Shown piece after piece: positions 43,151 through 54,083 of a stretch of 64,000 bases of DNA (position 1 is its first letter; each line of letters opens with the position of its first letter). This DNA comes from Dryas octopetala (lineage: Eukaryota; Streptophyta; Magnoliopsida; Rosales; Rosaceae). The notes under the pieces were generated by a model. That model saw only the letters and a program-made list of their open reading frames with translations, made no database searches and was not told the origin of the DNA. The stretch covers positions 14,262,164 through 14,326,163 of the forward strand of contig OY992834.1 of the NCBI GenBank assembly GCA_963921425.1, read 5' to 3'. The translations under genes and the position numbers were made by a program.

Positions 43151-43709
43151 CGTCAGAAAAATTGTTGTAAAATGTTCCTGTTTACATTTGGTTCACATAG
43201 GCACGCAGTACCTGAAATAGCTAGCTAGGTGTTTTTGGTACAACACCATTGTTCCAAGTAGCATGTTTCCCTTTATAATGTTAACATTCTTAATAAATTA
43301 TACATTAATTCACAAAATCACAATTTGCTCAAATTTAAACTAATCCACAATAAATAAGGATTTTGGAATTGATAAAGTACCAAATATTAAAAGGAATTTC
43401 AAGGTAGCTAGTAATTGTATATATGTAGTTTACTCTCTAAACCCAATGCTATTCACACAACCAGCCATGCCATACACAAAAACCATCCATAACTCAAAAA
43501 TCAACCATCAAGTTTCTAATCTACCAATTTGCTGCCATCAATCTAATCTAGCAATTAATTAAGCCTAGCTATCAATCTTGGCAACACCCACAAGAAGCTA
43601 GCAAAGTGATCAATGATATATATATACCCCAAGCTAGTCTAGCTAAACACATGGCCTACAAAATCAAGTTCAAAAATGCTATACGTCAAAAATCCACCTT
43701 CTGCTCGAT

Positions 43710-46700
43710 CTACATATACTGCCCCACAAAGTTTGCCCATTCAGCTCGGACTTCATCGATATCTTCTTGGGTATAAGTATTGTCCTTCCTTCGCTCCCAC
43801 TGAAACAAGGCAAAAATGGAGTAGTAATTAAAAAGAAAATTCAACTCAAAATAAAAACATAATGAATCCAATAAAGAAATAAACAATATGCCCCTTAGGT
43901 AAAAAAGGCCAAGACAACTCATGATATAAGTGCACAACTACATTAATTAAGAATCAAGCACACATATATAACCAGCAAAATGTCCTAAGCTAACTGCACC
44001 CAAAACAGAATCCCCCAATGGCCTAAAGAAATTGCACCATACCACTCATGAATTTGTTATTAATAATATAAGTGCATAACTACATTAATTAGAATCAAAC
44101 TGAAATCAACCTCAAATTCACACAAGTGATCATCAAACATGGGCCTAGCTATATAACATGGTCACTTCCACAAGTTTGAAAGAATCCACCCAGTATTCCC
44201 AATCTGCATGCACCCAAAACAGACTCCCCCAAGCTAATTTGTTTCCTTTTATTCCTTTACTACATTTCCAATTTTTCAGCCACAAAACAAAGAAAAGAAT
44301 TTCAACATTTCCAAGTAAAAGACAATTTTCATATCACTACTCAGAGTTCACATGACCAACATAATGCCAAGTTACTTATACTTCACTAATGCATACCTTA
44401 GTCACAAAAGCTAAGCTCTTATCTTCAATTATTTCCTTCATAAAACGCATAATAAAATAGCCACACTCCTTATCACTTGGCTGTTGAGCCCTAAATGCAA
44501 ATAAACATTAATTAGAATGAGCACATATACAGTCCACTTAGCAATCTGTTATTTGAGTTTTAAAGCAAACTACAAACAAGCCAACCTACCGCCATATTTT
44601 TCCAGATTATTGCCTTACGCCCTTGCCTATTCCCTTGAGCATTGAAGATTCTAATCCCACTATCGCATGAAAAACCAAATGATTTTAACACTTGCTGATA
44701 TATGTAAATGAACTTATAAACTGATGAGGCGTCTAATCAACTTACTTGTCCACCACAGTTTTCCATTCATCGCCGATCAGACGTCTTCTCATTGGGTCCA
44801 TGAAATAGACATTCTCCTTGTCCGGATTGATAACAGTCAGCATCCAATGATATCTACACATTTATAATTCTCATTAAATACCTTATATGGTTGGAAATCA
44901 GTATTTACAATGACCACATAAATGATTAACTTACCCGGAATTGTAAGGGACCAAAAAAATCTTATCATCACGAGATCCAGCGAACCTATCTGCCAAGTAC
45001 CTTGATCTTTCAGTTACATTTCCACACCCTATCGCACCAGTTCTCGCAGGGTCAACAAAACCAACCATACTTAGCATTTTTGACCTCTTTACCACATCGT
45101 AGAGGTGCCTAAAAAAATATTCCGTAAGTAATTGCATAATCTCTTTTGCTGGATATAAATATGTATAGAAAAGTAGTCTCATTAAATACCTCATGTAAAC
45201 CACAATGCAGGTTGCTGATATTTCAACCATGCCACCAAATTGGACAATATCTTCACACAGAAGGTGGGTTTTACGAGTTGCCCCAAAAACATCTGCCTCT
45301 ATTAAAAAGTTGATTGTCTGAACATCATTCAATACATTTTGTGCATAAATGCACAACAACTTCAGTGGCGTAGGCATTGTTTGAAGATTCAACACAATCC
45401 CTTTCCCCCTATATTGCTTCTCGCCCTTTCCTTTGGCACGTTTCTAGGTTAAATTATCAATATATGTTAGAGGTAGCTTTTAAAAACACCCAAATCAGTT
45501 AAAATTACAACAATACAATTAGGTGAGACATAAAAACATACCTCTTTACCAACTTCCTGCTGATTCTGATATGTTACAAGATTTTTCGGCCATGCTACAA
45601 TTGTCCCAACAGCTTGACCAACAGTTACTACTTCGTCTTTAATTGGGATGGGAAGCAAAACTGAGTCATCCAACGAAGTATAAATTGCAACCCGCAGGCA
45701 TCCCTCTGCCAAAGGAACACCATGCAGTGTCGGTGGGTTGGCATCGTCAACTTCAAGTAATGTAGCGTATGCAACAATATTTTCAAGTGAGCCAACAGCC
45801 AACATGCATTTTTTCTCCTGTGCAAATAGCCAAGATAAAATAGAAGTTAATTTAATGACTTTCACAACAAAAAATTAAGGCAATTAAACGTTGGGTAAGC
45901 TAGGATGAAATATATACCTTCGAAACACTATTCTTGTCACTCACATAGTCTAGGTCGACACAGTCAGCATCCAACATGTTCGTGTTGTGCTTCTCCTCCT
46001 TTGGATCATCAATCTTCTCCATGCCCATATTCTCAATCTTCTCAATTTCATTCTCCTCATTTATCTCTATTTCTTTCTCCACATTCATATCAATATTCTT
46101 CACAACTTTTTTCTCCACATTGGTGCTTGCCTTATCAGAGCCATATTCAGCAGTATGGGGAGTTGGGGGAGTAAGGGGAATAGGGACTAACATTACTGGG
46201 GTTGGTCTCTCAGCCTTGGAATTCTTCCCTGCCTCTACTGAATTCAATTTATCCATCCAATATTTTCGCTCCTTTGCTATTATTTTCTCTCGCTCTTCTT
46301 CCATTATCTGTTTGACACTTTCTCTTATTCTCTCTTTCATACTCTTTCGTGGAGGGAAGTTAAAGTAAGAACTGGGCTTCACATAACCTCCCACAGCTCT
46401 AACTCTCCCTGAGTGCTCAGGGGTCCCTAATGCCATTGTTAGCACATCACTGGTACCAGAAGTAGATAATGTCCCCTCAGATACTTGTTTCCAAATCATC
46501 CTGCAACCATACATGAAATATAAATAATCAGGGACCAATAAAGCCAAGATAAATTAAATTATTAAAGAACTCAACACTTTCAAATCTAACATTGGCAGAA
46601 TTATAATCAATGGAATATCTATAGCTTACTTACAATTCTGGCAGCAGTCTCAGCTACTTTTGCATCTGGGATCTTCCCATTTTTATCTTCATGTGCTTTA

Positions 46701-47674
46701 ATCCAAAGGGTTGCTCGATCAAACCCCCCCTCAGGCATTGTTTTCATCTTTAAAATAACAAATAAATGTAAACACTAACCAGTTCATGTTTAATAATCAT
46801 TGTACCAAGGCAGTTAAAGTAAACACTAACCAGTTCATCCTCCAAACCAGCATACCCTTTACGCGATAGTCTATGATGATACTCATGCTTAGATTTCCTC
46901 TCCACTTGTTCCTCGTGAAGTTGCTTCAAAACAGAATATTTCCACACATTGAGTTATATACAAATTTAAAGACAACAATTGTACGAAAATATATGTAGAA
47001 AGTAATAGCTTACCCCAAACTGATCTGTAAGCCTATGTAGCACAAACTCCTTCCAATCTGACTTGTCAATAGATTGATAGTCTTTAGGAGGATCACTTAA
47101 TAGCTCAGGTTGATCTTTGTAAGGGAGAACAAATTTACATGTCAGCCTAGACTTGAATTCTCTCCACTTATTTGATGCAGATGCTAACACCATCTTCTTA
47201 CATTGAGGACTCAGCACAAAAGCCATCTACAATCAATGATGTACTAGTTAAATAAATGATACTATATAATGTTTTAGTTAAATGATGTACTAGTCATATA
47301 AATAACCAAGTATTGTTGCTTACCTCTACATTTTCCCAAATTTTATTTTTCATATCCTCCGTAACATCCTTCCACTTCTTTATGGTAATTGGGATCTTTG
47401 TACGTGCTAAAGTCCCAATGTAAGACTGCATTTCGGTTGCTGCCTTCCCATGTGGCTGCCCTTTTGAATTAAACTCCACCACTTTTTTGACTTTCATTAT
47501 TTTTCGCTTTACAATGCGATGCATTGTAACCATCCCCCTTTTCTTCCTTTTTCCATTAACTGAGCTATCTGTGGTAGCAGTGTCCTTTGTCACCTTCGAT
47601 TCAGTTACAGGAGGCTCAGCTACCTTTGATTTAGAGGTTTTCTTCTTCGAGGAAGCCACTCTCTTTGGCGCCAT
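43710..47674 (-). CDS. CACTA second gene: Transposase_24-like region fused to Ulp1-type protease domain
   Basis: I reconstruct about twelve exons: 47674-47324, 47226-47014, 46923-46831, 46746-46636, 46500-45918, 45817-45542, 45443-45190, 45108-44935, 44853-44746, 44659-44590, 44480-44397 and 43799-43710. The N-terminal part is Lys-rich (MAPKRVASSKKKTSKSK). The Transposase_24-type signature follows (WIKAHEDKNGKIPDAKVAET; DVLTMALGTPEHSGRVRAVG), then a coiled coil with ERIRESVKQIMEEEREKI. The C-terminal region looks like a C48 (Ulp1/SUMO-protease-like) peptidase: FLVPYNSGYHWMLTVI with the histidine, VYFMDPM with the aspartate, and DKECGYFIMRFM with the cysteine. Such protease domains are known in some plant CACTA and Mutator elements, with unclear roles. 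The acceptor of the cysteine exon is uncertain: keeping the preceding AQQ in frame would need one base less. Exon borders are predictions. Confidence 0.75.
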
Positions 47675-48693
47675 TGTCTAGGATGAAATGAAATGATATG
47701 AAACAGTTTGTAAATAGAGTATATATTTAACTAGTAAGAAGTATATATAATAGAGACAATACAAAGATCGATTAGCACAGTGTAACTTTTGCAAGATAGA
47801 TATGTAAATGGAGGATCTTGTAAATGGATCCTTGTTTAATTTTCTAGGGATCTTATAAATGGATCCTTGTTTAATTTCTAGAGACCTTGTAAATTAGAAT
47901 GAACAACCTCTTCTTCCTCCAAAAGAATTCAAAAAAAAAAAAAAAAAACTTGATCCATGTTTAATTTTCTAGAGACCTTGTAAATAGAGGATCTTTTGAG
48001 GTTTCAAAATTCACCCCGAGCTTAGTGATGACTTTTTAGAACTCAACTAACAGTTCAATGGGTTAAATTTTCTATTATAAATGCAAATAGAAGATGGCTT
48101 GAAGATTGAGGACCGGACCTCCCCCTAGAGGTCCGGACCTCCAGAACCCACCTTGAACCATAAGGACCGGACCTCCCCTAGAGGTCCAGACCTCCAGTAT
48201 CCCACCTCTTCATTTCTTTTTGTTGTTTATCCCACAAACCCCACGCCACACTCATACTCATCCTCTTCTTTTCTTTTCTTTATTCAAATGCCCTATCACT
48301 TCCTTTTCCTAATTAAACAAACCCACACCTTCACTTCATTTACTACTATGAGACATACTTCATTTTCAGACCAAGTAAACACTCATCAAAGGCAATGGCA
48401 GTGTCATAGAGATATATTTCAAACAAATCCTTCAACTTAGATTAACAAAACTAACCTCTACTTGCCCGTAGTTTCAAATAAATTTCGTATAGTCTTTTTC
48501 CCGAGGAACCCTTACTTAGCCTATCTTGCAAAAAATGTTGTGAAGCACCTGCAGAACCAGAAATAAAAAAACATTAGAAATAATTCATACATGCAGAAAC
48601 ACACTTAAGAACAAATCACACATTAAAAATAAATCACACAATCATTGCCACACCAAAAATAACCAGTTACCTTATATAAATGCCATTTTGATG
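47675..48693. other. spacer between the two CACTA genes
   Basis: Contains a near-tandem duplicated phrase (GATCTTGTAAATGGATCCTTGTTTAATTTTCTAG at about 47814-47990, three imperfect copies), an A run at 47930-47948, and two GGTCCGGACC clusters (48110-48200). No coding sequence is recognised. Confidence 0.6.
48110..48200. repeat. GGTCCGGACC palindrome cluster, 3' of the transposase gene
   Basis: Two tandem copies of a unit of about 60 bases carrying AGGACCGGACCTCC and AGAGGTCCGGACCTCC, each containing GGTCCGGACC or a near match. The same motif family recurs at 52270-52455 upstream of the transposase. Confidence 0.75.
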
Positions 48694-51600
48694 CTACTTA
48701 TCAATCCATATACCCTCACCATCAGGTCTAATGCAGTTTGTAGGATTGTCTCTAACCATTTCATCCAATGTCTCAATAGATGGCAGGCCTCTGGTAAAAG
48801 GTTGATGGTCAACCATACTATCCCCTAACTCATCATCATTATAATCGACATCATTGTAATTTCTATATGGGGTTGATAGAACAACAGACCAAGCAGCATC
48901 TGCAGGGTCTTCCACGTAAAAGACTTGACTCACTTGTCTTGCCAAAACAAATTGATCATGCTTGGAACCTATCCTACTAAGATTGACCAAAGTAAAGCCT
49001 AGATCATCTATTTTAATTCCATTTGTACTCTCAACCCAATCACACTTAAAGATAGGTATCCTAAACTTGAAATAATCAAGTTCCCATATTTCGTGGATCA
49101 CCCCATAAAAACACATATTTGTAATGATGGGGTTTTTATCCTTCGCAGATGCAACTTGCATTGTCTCCCCTTGCCAACACACGCCACTGTTTTGAACAGC
49201 CCGAACGTCATCACGAGCCTTAGTATTAAAATGAACCCCATTAATGGAATAACTTGCAAATTTTGGGACTTCCATGCATGGTCCATCAGCTAGCCACCTC
49301 AGCGTGTCTGGTATGTCATCAGTTTCACAATTGAGTTGAGATCTAACCTGTAAGGATAAGCATTCTAATAAAATACAGGAATTACTTACATACATTAGTG
49401 CATCCTTTGAACAAATTAAACTTACTCGATTCTTTAACCAAAGAATGAAATTGTGATTGTGCTTATCTTGCAGCCACTTGTCATTTTTTTTGAACCTAGG
49501 ATTTGTAGCCTTTAAATAGCTCATATGATCACTACACAAAATTTGAGATTCCTCAATTAATATTGAGAATTCAGCTAATCAAAGACATAATTAATGAAAA
49601 GACAAAGGAAATCTGGGATTGTCTTACGCGATATAAGGTGTCACTTCATCTGTATTCTCTAATACAAACAGATGAGCTTGGTCCAAAAGTTCACGATCAA
49701 CCCTATGTATAGAAGCACCAGATAAGGCCATACATTCCTTAGAAGATCCTTGATTGTGTCTTGATGAGATTCCAATTGAACTGCCAGTAGAAAGATGTTC
49801 AGAGCAAAATTCTAAAGCTTCTTCGGCAATATAACACTCGGCAATGCAACCCTCGGGTCGATGGCGATTTCGAACATACCCCTTTAGCACTTTCATATAC
49901 CGTTCAAACGGATACATCCATCTGAAGTAAACTGGTCCACATAACTGAACTTCTCTAATGAGATGCACCGTTAAATGAACCATAATATCAAAAAAAGATG
50001 GTGGAAAGTACTTTTCAAGCAAACAAAGTGTAAGCACTAGATCTTGCTGCATCTTATCTAGTATAGAAGCATCCACCACTTTACTACATATAGAATTGAA
50101 GAAGAAACAGAATCTGGTTATAGCATATCTCACAGGCTTCTCCAACACTGAACGTATGGCCACATGGAGCAATTGTTGCATGAAGATATGACAATCATGT
50201 GACTTCATTCCAACAAGTCTTAAATCCTCCATTGATACCAGACTTCTAACATTTGAAGAATAATACTCAGGGACTTTCATACCAAGAAAGGATTTGCATA
50301 CAGTTCTCTTCTCTTCCCTAGACAGATTCCAACTTGCTGCAGGCAGATGTGTTCTTTTTTCTCCAACAATAGGTGCTAATTCAGTACGTACCCCCATGTC
50401 CAGAAGATCTAAACGAGCAGCAAGACCGTCTTTTGTTTTTGTAGGAATGTTCAACAATGTACCGATAATCCTATCGCATACATTTTTCTCAATGTGCATA
50501 ACATCGAGAATATGGCGAACATGAAGAGATTTCCAATATTCCAGTTCAAAAAAGATTGACTTCTTCTTCCAACATGCTCTTGTGTCACCCTCCACATGGT
50601 TACGAGGCCACTTTTTTTTTTTTCGAAAGGCAAGAAATTAAGACTATCCACCTTTGCCAATACTTCCTCTCCACTTAATGGCACAGGAGCTGGAGAAAGT
50701 TCTTGACGATTATTAAATGCAGCCCTTTGATTTCGATAAGGATGAAATCGTGGTAAGAATCTTCGATGGCCTATGTATGAGCATTTATTATCGTGGACCA
50801 ACCTGTGGGGTTTTGTGTGTTCTCCACATATTGGACATGCATTATATCCTTTTACGACACAGCCAGATAAGTTACCATAGGCTGGAAAATCGTTTATTGT
50901 CCACAACAATACAGCCTTTAGAGTGAAATACTCTCCTTTGTATGCATCATACACTCCTACAACTCCCTTCCATAAACTTTTTAAATCATCAAAGGTGCTA
51001 GGTAAACGTCTATATCATTTACAGGTTGTTTAGGACCAGAAATCAATAGACTCAGCATCATGAACTTTCTTTTCATACACAACCATGGTGGAAGGTTATA
51101 AGTGACAAGTAGAACTGGCCAGCAACTGTATCTACTGCTTAAAGAACTATGGGGATTGAACCCGTCAGATGCAAGTGCGAGCCTAAGGTTTCTAGGGTCT
51201 TCAGCAAATTCAGGCCACTTATAGTCCACTAACTTCCAAGATGGAGAATCTGCAGGATGCCGCATCTTACCATCTTTCACTCTTTTATCATAATGCCAAG
51301 TCAAACTCTCAGATGTTTTACTAGACTGAAACATCTTTTTAAACCTTGGGATAATGGGAAAGTACCACAACACCTTCGCAGGCACCCCCTCCTTAATAGT
51401 TGAATACCTACTTAACTTCCACCTTGACACATTACAGTTAGGGCAATTAATCTCATCTACATACTCATTTCTATACAAGATGCAGTCATTAGGGCATGCA
51501 TGTATTTTCTCATAGTCCATCCCTAAAGCACACAAAATCTTCTTTGCCTCGTACATAGATGTGGGTATGTTATTACCTGATGGAAGAAAATCTCCAAAGG

Positions 51601-52102
51601 CAATCAAGTAGTCAGTGAAACTTGCATCACTCAATCCATGCTTCGCTTTCAAATTGTACAATCTTACCAGTGCTCCCAACTTGGTGAATTTATCACAACC
51701 AGGATACAAAGGTTCATCGCCATCCCCAACCAAATTAATGAAATCGTTAGAATCATTTGAAAATTCTTCCTCTTCATTATCTCCCATATCCACTGTTTCG
51801 GAGACAAAATTATCTTCTTGTTCCTCCACACTTCTAGCTGCATTCGCAAATGTACTAGAAACTTCTCCGTGCCATATCCAATTTTGGTAACTTTGGTCAA
51901 CCCCATTAAAATATAGATGATCCCTTATAACTCCAATCCCAAATTGTCTCATATTTCCACATTTTTGGCAAGGACAATGAATGAGGTTTGGGTTTCTAGC
52001 ATGCTGTAATGCAAACTTGAAGAATTCTTGAATCCCTAACTCATATGCCCTTGATCTTCTATCCGCATATATCCATGACTTGTCCATCTTTGACTTGTCC
52101 AT
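48694..52102 (-). CDS. TNPD-type CACTA transposase, two frameshifts
   Basis: Exons are 52102-49628, 49531-49426 and 49347-48694. The start at 52102 (or 52087) precedes MDKSWIYADRRSRAYELGI, the transposase-associated N-terminal domain with its CPCQKC zinc-knuckle. Next come CPNDCILYRNEYVDEINCPNC and the Transposase_21 catalytic region (RHPADSPSWKLVDYKWPEFA, ASDGFNPHSSLSSRYSCWPV, GYNACPICGEHT), then DUF4218 (HILDVMHIEKNVCDRIIGTL; YPFERYMKVLKGYVRNRHRP). DUF4216 ends the protein (MCFYGVIHEIWELDYFKF; VFYVEDPADAAWSVVL). One base or more is missing near 50985, just after DVYLAPL. The second shift is at a run of 12 A (50623-50612 complement), before the WPRNHVEGDTRACWKKK phrase. Either the copy is dead or the homopolymer was misread; the first shift is not in a long homopolymer. 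This is the transposase that would cut and paste the element by binding its ends. Confidence 0.85.
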
Positions 52103-52229
52103 ACAAACATGCATGTCATTTATAAAATCATACCAAATATTGACTCTAGTGAAAAAAAAAAAATACAAAGATAAACTAAACACAACCACTATACCATTGA
52201 ACATGGGCATGCAATTGAAAACTAACTGG

Positions 52230-52455
52230 TCTTAGTAAGATTGGTGTTTGAAACCTAGTAAGATTGGTGTTTGAAACCTAGGCTTTAGGTTCGGACCTCA
52301 CTCTTGAGGACTGGACCTCCAGTAAGATTAGTATTTGAAACCTAGACTTGAGGTCCGGACCTCACCCTTGAGGACCGGACCTCCAGTAAGATTGGTGTTT
52401 GAGATCTAGGCTAGAGGTCCGGATCTCTCCTGTGAGGACCGGACTTCCAGTGGCG
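52230..52455. repeat. tandem GGTCCGGACC array upstream of the transposase gene
   Basis: Three to four units of about 70 bases: CAGTAAGATTGGTGTTTGAAACC, then GAGGTCCGGACCTCAC, then GAGGACCGGACCTC. Each unit holds two palindromic GGTCCGGACC-type sites. CpG-rich against an AT-rich background. Confidence 0.8.
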
Positions 52456-53894
52456 AACTCAGTTTTCTGACAATATGAAGCTGAGCAACCAAGACTAAAC
52501 AAAAGGAAACAACATTTTGAACAACCAAAATACTGATTCAACTAAAACCAAATCAATAAACAAACCCCATATCAGTAAACAAAATCAATAAACCCATATC
52601 AGTAAACAAAATCAATAAAGATCAAGCAAAATAATAAGCACATTTCAGTAAACCCATATCAATAAACCCATATAATTTACAAAATCAATAAACAAACCCC
52701 ATATCAGTAAAACCCAATAAACCCCATATCAGTAAAATCAATCACAAACCAGAGAATTTAACACAACCCATGAATATTAACTAAACCCAGAAAAATACAC
52801 CAAATTTTTATCAAGCCACAATAACTTCACCCAGAACTAGAACAAGAATATGAGAGACAGAGTAGGTGAGAGAGAGGAAATCAACACTAACCTGCAGGCT
52901 GATCTAAATTAGATATTTCAAGCTAGCACAATGCATCTTAAAATTATACACCTAGTTCAGTCTTAGTAATTTCCTCAATTGAAATAAAGCAAACACAATG
53001 GAGTAAATGAACTTATATGGTTTCTATAGGGTAGGGGAGGGGTAGCAACTTTCCACTTCAATATACAATTACTTACTCATAACTATTTTTCTCATCAAAA
53101 TCAAACATTCATTATAATGAGTAACAAAAGTTAATCAATAGCATCAAGAAATCAATATAATCCTTTCAATAGTCTACAAATAAAACCCCTACCATCAAAA
53201 TAGAAGAAAACAAGATGCCAAAACCAACAAAACGAAAAAAAAAAAAAAAAAGGGCCTGATGAACTCACCTTTCCAATTCAATCAGCAGCCTAGCTATTTT
53301 CTTTCCCCAAGCTCAACAATATCACCAAATATCACCAATATGAACTTCACCTTGAGCAAAAACACAAAACAAAAAGGTTTAGAAGAACCTCAAAGAACAA
53401 AAATCAGATATGCACAAAAAAAGAAAGAACAAAATCTAATGAGGAAAAAATCCCCCAAAATCAAACCCTATATCAACTGTACCTGAATCGGAGTGCAGAG
53501 ATGCGCGAAGATGATTCAAGGGAGTGCAGAGATGGCCGGGCGATGAGGAATGGGTGGAGACGATGAGGACGGAGATGGAGATCGGTGACGTTAAGAGACG
53601 TGCAGATGGAGAGCAAGGGACGACGTCGAAGATGGAGATTGACGCGTGATGAGGACTGAGATTGATGCATGAGAGGGAAGATCGATAGGTGAAGCCAGAG
53701 GACTGAGTTGAGGAGGGAAGATCAATTGTTCAATGAGGACTAAGTTGTGGGCTAAGTGTGTGTGAGTTTCTGAAAGGTGAAGTCAGAGGGCTTTGACCCA
53801 AAAAGACCTAAGGCGCGCGATATATTTCATTAATGCGGTCATGCACTTTTCAAATACAAAGACCCGCAAAATTTTATATTTTTGTGAAACTTGC
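52456..53894 (-). promoter_or_regulatory. 5' region of the CACTA transcription unit
   Basis: Between 52540 and 52760 short phrases (AAACCCATATCAGTAAAC, AATCAATAAAC) repeat many times. At about 53480-53760 the sequence turns GC-rich with many CpG (GACGGAGATGGAGATCGGTGACG), just inside the right end. In En/Spm the promoter and a GC-rich methylation-sensitive leader occupy this place, so by position this should be the leftward promoter and leader. No protein-coding frame is convincing here. Confidence 0.45.
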
Positions 53895-54083
53895 CCAACA
53901 CAACGGTATTCCCTAAAACTATTGTCTGTTAATTGTTAGGAAAAATTATCAAACCAAATACCATGGGATAATAAACATTAATATAACGGTTTGTTAAAAA
54001 CCGTTGTGTGGTAAATTAAGATAACGGCAAAAATACAAAACGTTGTCTATTGACCGATGTCTATTACGTTTTTTGTAGTAGTG
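53895..54083. repeat. right subterminal region with ACAACGG motifs
   Basis: Contains ACACAACGGTATTCCC, ATATAACGGTTTGTTAAAAACCGTTGTG, AACGTTGTCTATTGACCG and the terminal repeat, in both orientations. It is shorter than the left subterminal region. Confidence 0.8.

Larger units (their letters stand above)
42246..54083 (-). mobile_element. complete 11.8-kb CACTA element with two genes
   Basis: The ends are CACTACTACAAAAAACG and its complement, followed by a shared GTAATA, with a 3-bp target duplication GAG (42243-42245 and 54084-54086). Subterminal ACAACGG repeats lie inside each end. Both genes read leftward: first a TNPD-like transposase (52102-48694), then a Transposase_24/Ulp1-like gene (47674-43710). 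The organisation matches plant En/Spm-type autonomous elements. Two frameshifts in the transposase make this copy probably defective. Confidence 0.93.

Noticed and set aside
45905..46368. Plus-strand frames opposite the second CACTA gene
   Set aside because: They are complements of the Glu/Lys-rich coiled-coil coding region.
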